A DNA stretch of 20,184 nucleotides from DASSYK01 sp036258315 (GCA_036258315.1 DATADX010000028.1:1-20184), one strand, 5' to 3'; counted from the first letter of the stretch, positions 1 to 7,760 are shown. A program made the numbers and translations. The notes: generated by a model not told the origin, from the sequence alone.

Positions 1-816
1 AACGAGCAGCTGGTGGGGAAGGCCGTGGAAGGCAGGCGCGACGACTACGTGATCGCGACCAAGTTCCAGCGCCGCATGGACGATGCCGTCCCCGGCGACA
101 TGTCGACGATCGGGCCGCTGGACGGCTCGGCCGCCCACGTGAGGGACTCGGTGGAGGGATCCCTCCGGCGGCTCGGAACCGACCACATCGACCTCTATTA
201 CCAGCACCGCGTCGACCCGAGCGTGGAGATCGAGGAGACGGTCGGCGCGATGGCGGACCTCGTCGAGGAGGGCAAGATCCTCCACATCGGCCTGAGCGAG
301 GCAGCGCCGGAGACGATCCGGCGCGCTCATGCGGTCCATCCGATCACAGCGCTCCAGACCGAGTACTCGCTCTGGAGCCGTGAGCCGGAGGTCGAGCTCC
401 TGGACACGTGCCGGGCGCTCGGGATCGGGTTCGTCTCCTACTCGCCGCTGGGCCGCGGCTTCCTCTCCGGGAGGTTCGCGAACGCAGAGGATCTGGACAG
501 CGATGACTGGCGCCGCACCAATCCGCGGTTCCAGGAGGAGAACGTGGAAGCGAACCAGCGGATCGTCGCCAAGGTCAGAGATATCGCCGAGGAAAAGGGC
601 GTCACCCCGGCGCAGCTCGCGCTCGCGTGGGTCCTCGCTCAGGGCGAGGACATCGTCCCGATTCCGGGGACGAAGCGGCGGAGCTACCTCGAGGAAAACG
701 CGGCGGCGGTCGACATCGAGCTGACCGAGGACGAGCTGGCCCTGATCGATGCCGAGCTGCCCGAGGCGTTGGGCGATCGCTACGACGAGGCCGGCATGGC
801 CGCGGTCGACCTCTGA
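1..816 (+). CDS. Aldo/keto reductase, 5'-truncated by window edge
   Basis: NADPH-dependent oxidoreductase of the aldo/keto reductase superfamily (soluble TIM barrel) that reduces aldehydes or ketones; the substrate cannot be told. The frame is open from base 1 (NEQLVGKAV...), so the gene begins upstream; the internal GTG at 13 is not the start. About 271 residues remain of a usual 310-340. The missing N-terminus would carry the catalytic Asp and Tyr. Visible are the catalytic Lys in VIATKF (about residue 21), the catalytic His in LYYQHRVDP (about residue 69), the GKILHIGLSE strand, and the C-terminal cofactor segment PIPGTKRRSYLEEN. It ends with TGA and a hairpin follows 2 nt later; it converges on rpiA. 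Family call is firm; subfamily (AKR13-like) is a guess. Confidence 0.93.
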   Translation, partial: NEQLVGKAVEGRRDDYVIATKFQRRMDDAVPGDMSTIGPLDGSAAHVRDSVEGSLRRLGTDHIDLYYQHRVDPSVEIEETVGAMADLVEEGKILHIGLSEAAPETIRRAHAVHPITALQTEYSLWSREPEVELLDTCRALGIGFVSYSPLGRGFLSGRFANAEDLDSDDWRRTNPRFQEENVEANQRIVAKVRDIAEEKGVTPAQLALAWVLAQGEDIVPIPGTKRRSYLEENAAAVDIELTEDELALIDAELPEALGDRYDEAGMAAVDL

Positions 817-818
817 TC

Positions 819-850
819 GCGCGTCGCCCTAGCTGCTGACGGTGACGCGC
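819..850 (+). terminator. Stem-loop just after the aldo/keto reductase
   Basis: Arms GCGCGTCGCC (819-828) and GGTGACGCGC (841-850) form a 10-bp stem with a 12-nt loop, beginning 2 nt after the TGA. One pair is G.U in the plus transcript and A.C in the minus transcript, so it folds better as a terminator for the aldo/keto reductase mRNA. No U-tract follows, which is common in GC-rich actinobacteria. Confidence 0.55.
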
Positions 851-938
851 AGGAAAGTCGCGGGGATTCGACGAGGCGTCCTCGCCCGGCGTGTAGCGCT
901 TGAACTCGGCGAGCAGCTTCGAACGCGGACCCGGGAGC

Positions 939-1598
939 TCATGCTCGTTCGACCGCATTCCCCCGCCCGATCAGCACATCGCTGACCATGGACGCCGGGA
1001 AGAGGCCATGATCGACCACGCCGGGGATCCTCGCTAGCGCCGCGGCCAGCTCGGCCGGGTCGTGGACGTCTGCGAGCAGATCGGCGATTACGCCGTGATC
1101 GGGGCTGCGCGGGGTGTCGGCGCGCGGCTCCACGGGTCCGACCTGCTCGTGGACCCGACGCAGCGTCGAGGCGAGGCCATACTGCTTCAGCTCCAACGGG
1201 ATCGGGGCGCCGATCCGGTCGACCGGCTTCGAGGAATCCGCGATGACCACGAACCGGTCGGCGGTCGCGGCGACGATCTTCTCGCGGGTGTGGGCGCCGC
1301 CGCCGCCCTTTACCAGCCAGTGGTCGGGGGCGATCTGGTCGGCGCCGTCGATCGCCATGTCGAGCCGCTCGAGCTTGTCGAACTCCTCGACCGGGATCCC
1401 GAGCTCGCGGGCGTGCTCCTCGGTGGCGGCCGAGGTGGCGACGCAGCGCAGGTCTCGGAGCCCGCGCGCGGCGATCGCCGGGAGCAGTAGGGCGACGGTC
1501 GAGCCGGTCCCGAGCCCGAGCGTCATCCCGTCCTCGACGAGCTGGGCCGCCGCTTCCGCGGCGGCCCGCTTCTCGAAATCGAGATCCGCCCCTTCCAC
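939..1598 (-). CDS. rpiA: Ribose-5-phosphate isomerase A
   Basis: Interconverts ribose 5-phosphate and ribulose 5-phosphate in the cytosolic non-oxidative pentose phosphate pathway. The 219-residue length fits the RpiA family. Visible motifs: phosphate-binding loop GLGTGST (28-34), DGAD (84-87), and KGGGGAHTREK (97-107), with the Glu of TREK (106) as the expected catalytic base, then VVIADSSK. The start is GTG at 1598; no strong Shine-Dalgarno is visible and the stop of the preceding 64-residue ORF lies only 6 nt upstream, so translation is probably coupled. The gene lies back to back with the tkt-tal-pgi operon, which uses its product. The last 20 nt overlap a possible small ORF (see findings). 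Confidence 0.96.
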   Translation of the reverse strand: MEGADLDFEKRAAAEAAAQLVEDGMTLGLGTGSTVALLLPAIAARGLRDLRCVATSAATEEHARELGIPVEEFDKLERLDMAIDGADQIAPDHWLVKGGGGAHTREKIVAATADRFVVIADSSKPVDRIGAPIPLELKQYGLASTLRRVHEQVGPVEPRADTPRSPDHGVIADLLADVHDPAELAAALARIPGVVDHGLFPASMVSDVLIGRGNAVERA

Positions 1599-1604
1599 GC
1601 GTGG

Positions 1605-1799
1605 CTAGGAACCGGCTCCGCCCGGGACCTGCTCCTCATCGATCAGCCCGATCGCGACGAGATCGAGCGGATGGATCCACTCCTCGGCGACGGCGCCCAG
1701 CTCCTCGGCGACGGCGCCCCGCTCCTCGGCCTGGTCGACGCTCAGGTCGCTGGCCTGGATCGCCTCGAGTTTGCCGTTGTCGACCTTGCGAACGAACAG
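1605..1799 (-). CDS. Unrecognised 64-residue protein upstream of rpiA, probable CTG start
   Basis: I do not recognise the family. The reading frame gives a well-behaved acidic protein beginning LFVRKVDNGKLEAIQASDL and ending EEQVPGGAGS, with balanced composition unlike the Arg/Pro-rich shadow frames nearby. No ATG, GTG or TTG lies in frame near the natural-looking start. A CTG at 1799 is preceded by GGAAGGA (1809-1815 on the minus strand) at 9-nt spacing, so a CTG start is the best reading. An in-frame ATG at 1889 would give 94 residues, but the extra 30 are Arg-rich and have no ribosome site. The stop lies 6 nt before rpiA, implying one operon. The middle holds a seven-residue tandem repeat (ERGAVAE/ELGAVAE) from a 21-bp DNA duplication. 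No membrane segment or metal motif is evident. Confidence 0.6.
   Translation of the reverse strand: MFVRKVDNGKLEAIQASDLSVDQAEERGAVAEELGAVAEEWIHPLDLVAIGLIDEEQVPGGAGS
1680..1721. repeat. 21-bp tandem direct repeat, two copies
   Basis: Two adjacent 21-bp units (1680-1700 and 1701-1721) beginning CTCCTCGGCGACGGCGCCC differ at one or two terminal bases; a partial third unit (CTCCTCGG) follows at 1722-1729. The repeat is in frame inside the 64-residue ORF and encodes the repeated GAVAEE segment. Confidence 0.85.
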
Positions 1800-1808
1800 G
1801 TCTCTGGT

Positions 1809-1815
1809 TCCTTCC
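1809..1815 (-). promoter_or_regulatory. Shine-Dalgarno that fixes a CTG start
   Basis: GGAAGGA on the minus strand lies 9 nt before CTG (1799-1797). It is the only good ribosome site near the start of the 64-residue ORF and is the main reason to accept a non-standard initiator. Confidence 0.5.
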
Positions 1816-1859
1816 AGTCTGGGTGGGTATCGGCAGCGGGTGTTCCGAAGCCGACCTTG

Positions 1860-1880
1860 GGCGGCGATCCTATCGCCGCC
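1860..1880. promoter_or_regulatory. Perfect 9-bp inverted repeat in the divergent tkt/rpiA-operon spacer
   Basis: GGCGGCGAT (1860-1868), spacer CCT, ATCGCCGCC (1872-1880) is a perfect palindrome about 70 nt upstream of tkt and about 60 nt upstream of the minus-strand small ORF. It could be an operator for a dimeric regulator controlling both directions, or a hairpin in a longer leader. No downstream U-run is present. Confidence 0.45.
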
Positions 1881-1918
1881 TGTTCTCATCCTGGCCCAAG
1901 ACCGATCCCGTGATTTCG

Positions 1919-1924
1919 TACGAT
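1919..1924 (+). promoter_or_regulatory. Possible -10 box for the tkt operon
   Basis: TACGAT fits the actinobacterial TAnnnT -10 pattern and would put transcription start near 1931, giving a short leader with GAGGAG (1937-1942) 7 nt before ATG 1950. No convincing -35 hexamer is visible. Confidence 0.35.
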
Positions 1925-1949
1925 CGAGTCCCAACCGAGGAGCGACGTC

Positions 1950-4022
1950 ATGGCCGTGGCAGCCGAACGCCGTACCGAGATCGACGAGCTCTGCATCAAC
2001 ACGATCAGGACGCTCTCGATCGACGCGATCCAGAGGGCGAACTCGGGTCACCCGGGGACGCCGATGGCGCTCGCGCCGGTCGCCTACACGCTCTGGCAGC
2101 GGTTCCTCCGATTCGACCCCCAGAACCCGATCTGGCCGAACCGCGACCGCTTCGTGCTCTCCAACGGGCACGCGTCGATGCTGCTCTACTCGCTGCTCTA
2201 CCTGACCGGCGTGAAGGCCGTCGACCCCGACTACGAGGTCGTCGGCGAGCCCTCGGTCGGTCTCGACGACATCAAGCGCTTCCGCCAGCTGGACTCGAAG
2301 TGCCCCGGGCACCCCGAGTACCGCTGGACCTCGGGCGTGGAGACGACCACGGGACCGCTCGGCCAGGGCGTCGCAACCAGCGTCGGGATGGCGCTCGCGG
2401 CGAAGTGGCTCGGCGCCCGCTACAACGAACCCGGTTTCGAGCTGTTCGACTTCGACGTCTACACCTTCTGCGGCGACGGGGATCTGGAGGAGGGCGTCTC
2501 GAACGAGTCCGCCTCGCTCGCCGGCCACCAGCGCCTCGACAACCTCTGCTGGGTCTACGACAACAACCACATCTCGATTGACGGACGGACGGAGATCACC
2601 TACGACGACGACGTCGCGGCCCGCTTCGCCGGATACGGCTGGAACGTGACGCGGGTAGGTGACGCGAACGATCTCAACCTGCTCGCCCGCGCCTTCGAGG
2701 TGTTCCGCAGGGAGCCCGGCCGCCCGACCCTGATCATCGTCGACAGCCACATCGGCTGGGGCTCCCCGCACAAGGTCGACACGGCCGAGGTCCACGGCGA
2801 GCCGTTGGGCGAGGACGAAGTCCGCGAGACCAAGCGCACCTACGGCTGGCCCGAGGACGCCGAGTTCCTGGTGCCGGACGGCGTGCGCGAGCACTTCGAC
2901 GAGGGCATCGGCCGGCGCGGTGGGGAGCTCAGGCTGGAATGGGAGCAGCTGCTGGAGAGCTACAGGAGCGAGCACGAGTCGCCCGCCGCCGAGATCGACC
3001 AAATGCAGCGGCGCGAGCTCCCCCAGCGTTGGGACGCGGATATCCCGAGCTTCGAGCCCGACGAGAAGGGGATGGCGACCCGCAAGGCCTCGAACCAGGT
3101 CGAGAACGCCGTCGCCGGCCGGGTTCCGTGGCTGTTGGTCGGCTCGGCCGACCTCACGGATTCCACCTCGGTGCGGCTCAAGGATGTGGAGGGCGCCGAG
3201 GACTTGCAGCCCGGCCGGCGCGACGCCCGCCAGCTCCACCTCGGGATCCGCGAGCACGAGTCGGCCGCGCTCTCGAACGGCCTCTCGCTCACCAAGCTGC
3301 GCCCCGTCTGGTCGACCTACCTGACCTTCTCCGACTACGCGCGCCCGGCGATCAGGCTCTCCGCCCTGATGGAGCTGCCGGTGATCCATCTGTTCACCCA
3401 CGACTCGATCGGCCTCGGCGAGGACGGCCCGACGCACCAGCCCGTCGAGCAGCTCGCCTCGCTCCGCGCGATCCCCGGGCTCGACGTGATCCGCCCGGCC
3501 GACGCCAACGAGACCGCCGAGGCATGGCGCCTCGCGATGGACCGCCACCATCAGCCCGTCGCCCTCGTCCTGACCCGCCAGAACGTGCCGATCATCGACC
3601 GCGCCCGCTACGCCCCGTCGGATGGCGCGCTCCGCGGCGGATACGTGATCGCCGATGCCGAGGGAGCCGGCCCCGAGGTGATCGTGCTCGCGACCGGCAG
3701 CGAGGTCGCGCTCGCGCTCGAGGCCCACGAGAAGCTGATCGCCGACGGGGTCCGCTCGCGGGTCGTAAGCCTCCCGTGCTGGGAGGTGTTCGAGCGCCAG
3801 GACCAGGCCTACCAGGACGAGGTGCTGCCACCCGAGGTCAAGGCGCGGGTCTCGGTCGAGCAGGCCTCTACCCTGGGATGGGACCGATTCGTCGGCGAGC
3901 AAGGCGTCACGATCGGAATGCACACGTTCGGCTCCTCGGCACCGCTCAAGGACGTGCAGACGAAATTCGGCTTCACCCCCGACCGGGTGGCTGAGGCGGC
4001 CAAGGAGGTCTTGGAGAGATGA
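1950..4022 (+). CDS. tkt: Transketolase
   Basis: Thiamine-diphosphate enzyme that moves two-carbon ketol units between sugar phosphates in the pentose phosphate pathway. At 690 residues it is full length. The N-terminal pyrophosphate domain shows the HPG loop (34-36), TTGPLGQG (133-140) and the ThDP/Mg motif GDGDLEEG (175-182) with NNHISIDG (205-212). The pyrimidine domain shows LGIREHE (about 431-437), whose Glu activates the cofactor, then GLGEDGPTHQP (about 488-498) and RPADANE. A C-terminal transketolase domain follows. ATG at 1950 has GAGGAG 7 nt upstream. The TGA overlaps the transaldolase ATG by 4 nt (ATGA), so the two are translationally coupled. Actinobacterial tkt-tal operons commonly continue into zwf-opcA-pgl; here pgi comes next and zwf is absent from the window. 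Confidence 0.97.
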   Translation: MAVAAERRTEIDELCINTIRTLSIDAIQRANSGHPGTPMALAPVAYTLWQRFLRFDPQNPIWPNRDRFVLSNGHASMLLYSLLYLTGVKAVDPDYEVVGEPSVGLDDIKRFRQLDSKCPGHPEYRWTSGVETTTGPLGQGVATSVGMALAAKWLGARYNEPGFELFDFDVYTFCGDGDLEEGVSNESASLAGHQRLDNLCWVYDNNHISIDGRTEITYDDDVAARFAGYGWNVTRVGDANDLNLLARAFEVFRREPGRPTLIIVDSHIGWGSPHKVDTAEVHGEPLGEDEVRETKRTYGWPEDAEFLVPDGVREHFDEGIGRRGGELRLEWEQLLESYRSEHESPAAEIDQMQRRELPQRWDADIPSFEPDEKGMATRKASNQVENAVAGRVPWLLVGSADLTDSTSVRLKDVEGAEDLQPGRRDARQLHLGIREHESAALSNGLSLTKLRPVWSTYLTFSDYARPAIRLSALMELPVIHLFTHDSIGLGEDGPTHQPVEQLASLRAIPGLDVIRPADANETAEAWRLAMDRHHQPVALVLTRQNVPIIDRARYAPSDGALRGGYVIADAEGAGPEVIVLATGSEVALALEAHEKLIADGVRSRVVSLPCWEVFERQDQAYQDEVLPPEVKARVSVEQASTLGWDRFVGEQGVTIGMHTFGSSAPLKDVQTKFGFTPDRVAEAAKEVLER

Positions 4023-5098
4023 AGCCCACCAAGCAGCTACACGACCTGGGCCAGAGCCTCTGGCTCGACAACATCACCCGCGGCATCCTCGACGACGGCA
4101 CGCTCGAGGGCTACATCCGGGAGCTCGACGTCACCGGGCTGACCTCGAACCCGACCATCTTCGACAAGGCGATCTCGGGCGGCCACGACTACGACGAGCA
4201 GATCACCGAGCTGCGCGACCAGGGCCTCGAGCCCGAGCCGCTCTTCTTCGAGCTCGCGCTCGCCGATCTGCGCCGCGCCGCCGACCTGTTCAAGCCCGTG
4301 CATGTCCGGACGGACGCGGTCGACGGATTCGTCTCGCTCGAGGTCTCACCGAAGCTCGCCGACGACACCGAGGCGACGATCAAGCAGGCGGCCGAGCTGC
4401 ACGCCCGCGGCGAGCGCGACAACCTGTTCATCAAGATTCCCGGCACCCCCGCGGGCCTGCCCGCGATCGAGGAGTCGGTCTTCGCCGGGATCCCGATCAA
4501 CGTGACGCTGTTGTTCTCGAGCGAGCAGCATCTCGCCTCCGCCGACGCGTACATGAAGGGGATCGAGCGCCGGATCGCGGCCGGGCTGGATCCGGACGTG
4601 CGCTCGGTCGCCTCGCTGTTCATGAGCCGCTGGGACGTCGCGGTCGCCGACCAGGTGCCGGCCGAGCTCAGGAACCGGCTCGGGATCGCGATCGGCAAGC
4701 GGGCGTACGAGGCGTACCGGGAGCTGCTCGACTCCGACCGCGTCAAGAAGCTCGAGAGCGAGGGCGCCCGACGGCAGCGGCTGCTCTGGGCCTCGACCGG
4801 GACCAAGGACCCCGAGGCCCCGGACACCCTCTACATCGAGGCGTTCGTCGCCCCGGACACGATCAACACGATGCCCGACAAGACGCTGCTCGCCTTCGCC
4901 GACCACGGCGAGGTCGGCGAGCCGCTTCCGGCCGACGGCGGCGACGCCGAGCAGGTGCTGGCGCAGTTCGCGGACGCGGGGGTCGACGTCGACCAGCTCG
5001 CGGCCCGTCTGCAGGTGGAGGGCGCCGACGCCTTCGTCAAGTCCTGGGACGACCTGATCGACTCGATCTCCCACGAGGCCGAGAAGCTGGCGAGCTAG
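4019..5098 (+). CDS. tal: Transaldolase
   Basis: Transfers a dihydroxyacetone unit from sedoheptulose 7-phosphate to glyceraldehyde 3-phosphate through a lysine Schiff base. The 359-residue length and sequence match the longer actinobacterial/mycobacterial transaldolase group rather than the roughly 320-residue E. coli form. Visible: TSNPTIFDKAI (42-52), the catalytic lysine in NLFIKIPGTPAG (K139), the SVASLFMSRWDVAV strand near 200, and the phosphate-binding region LLWASTGTKDP (about 255-265). The start is the ATG of the ATGA overlap with tkt. The stop TAG lies 4 nt before pgi, so all three genes form one transcription unit. Confidence 0.96.
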   Translation: MKPTKQLHDLGQSLWLDNITRGILDDGTLEGYIRELDVTGLTSNPTIFDKAISGGHDYDEQITELRDQGLEPEPLFFELALADLRRAADLFKPVHVRTDAVDGFVSLEVSPKLADDTEATIKQAAELHARGERDNLFIKIPGTPAGLPAIEESVFAGIPINVTLLFSSEQHLASADAYMKGIERRIAAGLDPDVRSVASLFMSRWDVAVADQVPAELRNRLGIAIGKRAYEAYRELLDSDRVKKLESEGARRQRLLWASTGTKDPEAPDTLYIEAFVAPDTINTMPDKTLLAFADHGEVGEPLPADGGDAEQVLAQFADAGVDVDQLAARLQVEGADAFVKSWDDLIDSISHEAEKLAS

Positions 5099-5102
5099 CG
5101 AG

Positions 5103-6758
5103 GTGGCGGGGGAGAAGCCGGCGCTCCGGGAGCGGCCCGCCTGGAAGCAGCTCGCGCGCCACTACGCGGAGGTCTCCCAGCGGCATCTGCGTGAGCTGTT
5201 CGCCGAGGACCCCGGTCGGGGCGAGCGCCTGATCGCGGAGGGCGCCGGCCTCTTCCTCGACTACTCCAAGAACAGGATCACCGACGAGACGCTGCGCCTG
5301 CTGACCCAGCTCGCCGTCGAGTGCAGCTGGTCCGAGCGGCGCGATGCGATGTTCCGCGGGGAGCACATCAACGTCTCAGAGGATCGCGCGGTGTTGCATG
5401 TGGCCCTGCGGATGCCGCCGGACCGCTCGCTGATCGTCGACGGCGTCGACGTGGTCAGGGAGGTCCACGAGGTGCTGGACCGGATGAGCGCCTTTTCCAG
5501 CCGGATCCGGTCAGGCGAGTGGACCGGCCACACCGGCAGGCCGATCCGCAACGTGGTCAACGTCGGGATCGGCGGATCGGACCTCGGGCCGGTGATGGCC
5601 CACGAGGCGCTCAAGGACTTCTCGCGGCGCGACATGACCTTCCGGTTCGTCTCCAACGTCGATGGGACCGACTTCGTCGAGAAGACGCGGGACCTCGACC
5701 CGGAGGAGAGCCTGTTCGTGATCTCCTCGAAGACGTTCACGACGCTCGAGACGATGACCAACGCCCACACCGCGCGCGAGTGGGCCCTCGCCAAGCTCGG
5801 CGACGAGGCGGCGATCGCGAAGCACTTCGTCGCCGTCTCCACGAACGCCGAGGAGGTGTCGAAGTTCGGGATCGACCCGGACAACATGTTCGGCTTCTGG
5901 GACTGGGTCGGCGGGCGCTACTCGATGGACTCGGCGATCGGCCTCTCGACGATGGTCGCGATCGGCCCCGACCAGTTCATGGAGATGCTCGCCGGCTTCC
6001 ACGCGATGGACGAGCACTTCACCTCGTCGCCCGTCGAGGCGAACCTGCCGGCGCTGCTGGGCCTGCTCGCCGTCTGGTACGGCGACCTGTTCGGCGCCGA
6101 GACCTCGGCCGTGCTGCCCTACGACCAGTACCTGCACCGCTTTCCCGCCTACCTCCAGCAGCTGACGATGGAGTCGAACGGCAAGCACGTCACGCTCGAC
6201 GGCGCCCGCGTCGACTACGAGACCGGCGCCGTCTACTGGGGCGAGCCGGGAACCAACGGCCAGCATTCCTTCTACCAGCTGATCCACCAGGGCACGAAGC
6301 TGATCCCCTGCGACTTCATCGGCTTCCACCGCACGCTCAACCCGATTCCCGTGAAAGAAGGGGGCGACCACCACGACCTGCTGATGTCGAACGTGTTCGC
6401 GCAGCCCGAGGCGCTCGCGTTCGGGAAGACGGAGGCGGAGGTCCGCGCGGAGGGCACGCCGGAACGCGTCGTCCCGCACCGCGTGATGGAGGGGAACCGT
6501 CCCTCGAACGTGATCCTCGCGGAGCAGCTGACGCCCCGCACCCTCGGCTCGCTGGTCGCGCTCTACGAGCACAGCGTCTTCACCCAGGGAGCGATCTGGG
6601 ACGTCGACCCCTTCGACCAGTGGGGGGTCGAGCTGGGCAAGCAGCTCGCCGTCAGGATCATCCCCGAGCTGCAGGCGCCCGAGCAGCCTGACCTGCAGCA
6701 CGACAGCTCCACCAACTCGCTGATCCGGCGCTACCGCGCCCACCGCGCCGGCGGCTGA
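5103..6758 (+). CDS. pgi: Glucose-6-phosphate isomerase
   Basis: Interconverts glucose 6-phosphate and fructose 6-phosphate in the cytosol, joining the transketolase/transaldolase products to glycolysis and gluconeogenesis. At 551 residues it has the length of the classical long PGI family. Motifs: VNVGIGGSDLGPVMA (152-166), FVISSKTFTTLETMTNA (205-221), FWDWVGGRYS (265-274), the catalytic Glu in MESNGKHV (E357), the catalytic His in GTNGQHSFYQLIHQG (H388), and the C-terminal signature GAIWDVDPFDQWGVELGK with its Lys. The start GTG (5103) lies 4 nt after the transaldolase stop with only a weak AGCGAG upstream, so coupling is likely. After the stop, imperfect arms 6759-6768 and 6802-6810 might form a weak terminator. 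Confidence 0.97.
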   Translation: MAGEKPALRERPAWKQLARHYAEVSQRHLRELFAEDPGRGERLIAEGAGLFLDYSKNRITDETLRLLTQLAVECSWSERRDAMFRGEHINVSEDRAVLHVALRMPPDRSLIVDGVDVVREVHEVLDRMSAFSSRIRSGEWTGHTGRPIRNVVNVGIGGSDLGPVMAHEALKDFSRRDMTFRFVSNVDGTDFVEKTRDLDPEESLFVISSKTFTTLETMTNAHTAREWALAKLGDEAAIAKHFVAVSTNAEEVSKFGIDPDNMFGFWDWVGGRYSMDSAIGLSTMVAIGPDQFMEMLAGFHAMDEHFTSSPVEANLPALLGLLAVWYGDLFGAETSAVLPYDQYLHRFPAYLQQLTMESNGKHVTLDGARVDYETGAVYWGEPGTNGQHSFYQLIHQGTKLIPCDFIGFHRTLNPIPVKEGGDHHDLLMSNVFAQPEALAFGKTEAEVRAEGTPERVVPHRVMEGNRPSNVILAEQLTPRTLGSLVALYEHSVFTQGAIWDVDPFDQWGVELGKQLAVRIIPELQAPEQPDLQHDSSTNSLIRRYRAHRAGG

Positions 6759-6820
6759 TCCCTCCGCGAGTGAACCGCTCGCCCGCCCCGCGCGTAGTCA
6801 GCGCGAGGGAGATTGACGAC

Positions 6821-6827
6821 AGGAGGG
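6821..6827 (+). promoter_or_regulatory. Strong Shine-Dalgarno fixing the DUF4394 gene start
   Basis: AGGAGGG lies 6 nt before ATG 6834. It decides against the upstream in-frame ATG at 6813 and places the signal peptide at the true N-terminus. Confidence 0.85.
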
Positions 6828-6833
6828 AACTCG

Positions 6834-7748
6834 ATGAAGCAGAGAAGGACAACGCGCACCGCGCTGATCGTGCTGGCGCTCTCGCTCGCTCTACCCGTGT
6901 TGCTCCCGGCGGCGGGTCAGGCGACGAAGAGCACCAGCCCCAGCAAGAAGTTGCAGGTGAAGGTGAAGGTCCCGAAGGCGAGCGGAAGGGTCCTCTATGG
7001 GACGGACAACCAGGGCGACCTGGTCACGTTCCGCGAGAGGGGCTCACAGCGGCTGCAGAGCAAGCGCAGGATCGTCGGCCTGCCGGGCGGCGTCCGGCTG
7101 GTCGGGATCGACTTCCGTCCGAAGACGGGAGAGCTGTTCGGCGTCGGCACCGACAGCGTCACCTACCGGATCGTGCTCGCCGACACCAACGCCAGGGCGC
7201 TGCCGGTGGCCAGCTTCGCCGGCCCCGGAACGACCCTCGCGGGCGCCGTGTTCGGCGTCGACTTCAACCCGGTCCCGGATCGGATCAGGGTCGTCAGCGA
7301 CGCCGACCAAAACCTCCGGCTCGACCCGAGCGGAGTGGTGGCGCCGGCGGCGGACATGGCCCTCAACCCGGGCAACCCGACCGTCGTCGGTGCGGCGTAC
7401 ACGAACTCGTCGTTCAGCTTCACCCAGCCGGCGGCGACGACGCTGTACGTGATCGATGCGGCGACCGACACGCTGAACGTCCAGAGCCCGCCCAACAACG
7501 GGACCCTGACGATGCCGCTTCCGCTGGGCATCGACGTCGGCAACGAGGTCGGCTTCGACATCGTCGGGGCGAACACGGCGTACCTGACCAACGCCGGGTC
7601 GAGGGGAACGACGCTGTACAGGGTGAACCTGACCACCGGTCAGGCCACGAAGCTGGGCGACGTCGGCATCGTCGGCAAGCTCAACAGGAAGGGCGTGTTC
7701 AAGAAGGCGAAGACCACGATCACCGGTCTCGCCGCCGTCCAGGACTAG
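6834..7748 (+). CDS. Secreted DUF4394-domain protein
   Basis: A 304-residue exported protein of unknown function. The N-terminus is a classical signal peptide: basic KQRRTTR, a hydrophobic stretch (ALIVLALSLALPVLLPAA) and a likely signal peptidase I site after AGQA (about residue 31). A short Lys-rich linker follows, then a DUF4394 domain with its typical phrases: LYGTDNQGDLVTF, LVGIDFRPKTGELFGVG, GVDFNPVPDRIRVVSDADQN, LRLDPSGV and GFDIVGANTAYLT. The repeated strand pattern suggests a beta-propeller-like fold. No lipobox or sortase motif is visible, so it is probably released or loosely wall-associated. The start is set by AGGAGGG. It stands alone, 75 nt after pgi, and ends in a strong hairpin. 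Family call is good; no enzymatic role can be assigned. Confidence 0.85.
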   Translation: MKQRRTTRTALIVLALSLALPVLLPAAGQATKSTSPSKKLQVKVKVPKASGRVLYGTDNQGDLVTFRERGSQRLQSKRRIVGLPGGVRLVGIDFRPKTGELFGVGTDSVTYRIVLADTNARALPVASFAGPGTTLAGAVFGVDFNPVPDRIRVVSDADQNLRLDPSGVVAPAADMALNPGNPTVVGAAYTNSSFSFTQPAATTLYVIDAATDTLNVQSPPNNGTLTMPLPLGIDVGNEVGFDIVGANTAYLTNAGSRGTTLYRVNLTTGQATKLGDVGIVGKLNRKGVFKKAKTTITGLAAVQD

Positions 7749-7760
7749 CCCGTCTCGGTT

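Noticed and set aside
829..942. 37-residue minus-strand ORF with an ATGA overlap to the rpiA stop
   Set aside because: The overlap is tempting, but the product is Ser/Arg-rich low-complexity (SSSATRRARTPRR) and the neighbouring frame over the same bases looks more like real protein.
1605..1889. 94-residue version of the small ORF from ATG 1889
   Set aside because: The extra 30 residues are Arg-rich, cross the palindrome and have no ribosome site; the GGAAGGA/CTG start fits better.
1800..3923. Long minus-strand open frame opposite transketolase
   Set aside because: Antisense shadow of tkt with no recognisable motif; only its last 64 codons, outside tkt, look like protein.
6759..6810. Possible terminator after pgi
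   Set aside because: Arms TCCCTCCGCG and CGCGAGGGA pair with a bulge across more than 30 nt; too weak and distant to list as a feature.
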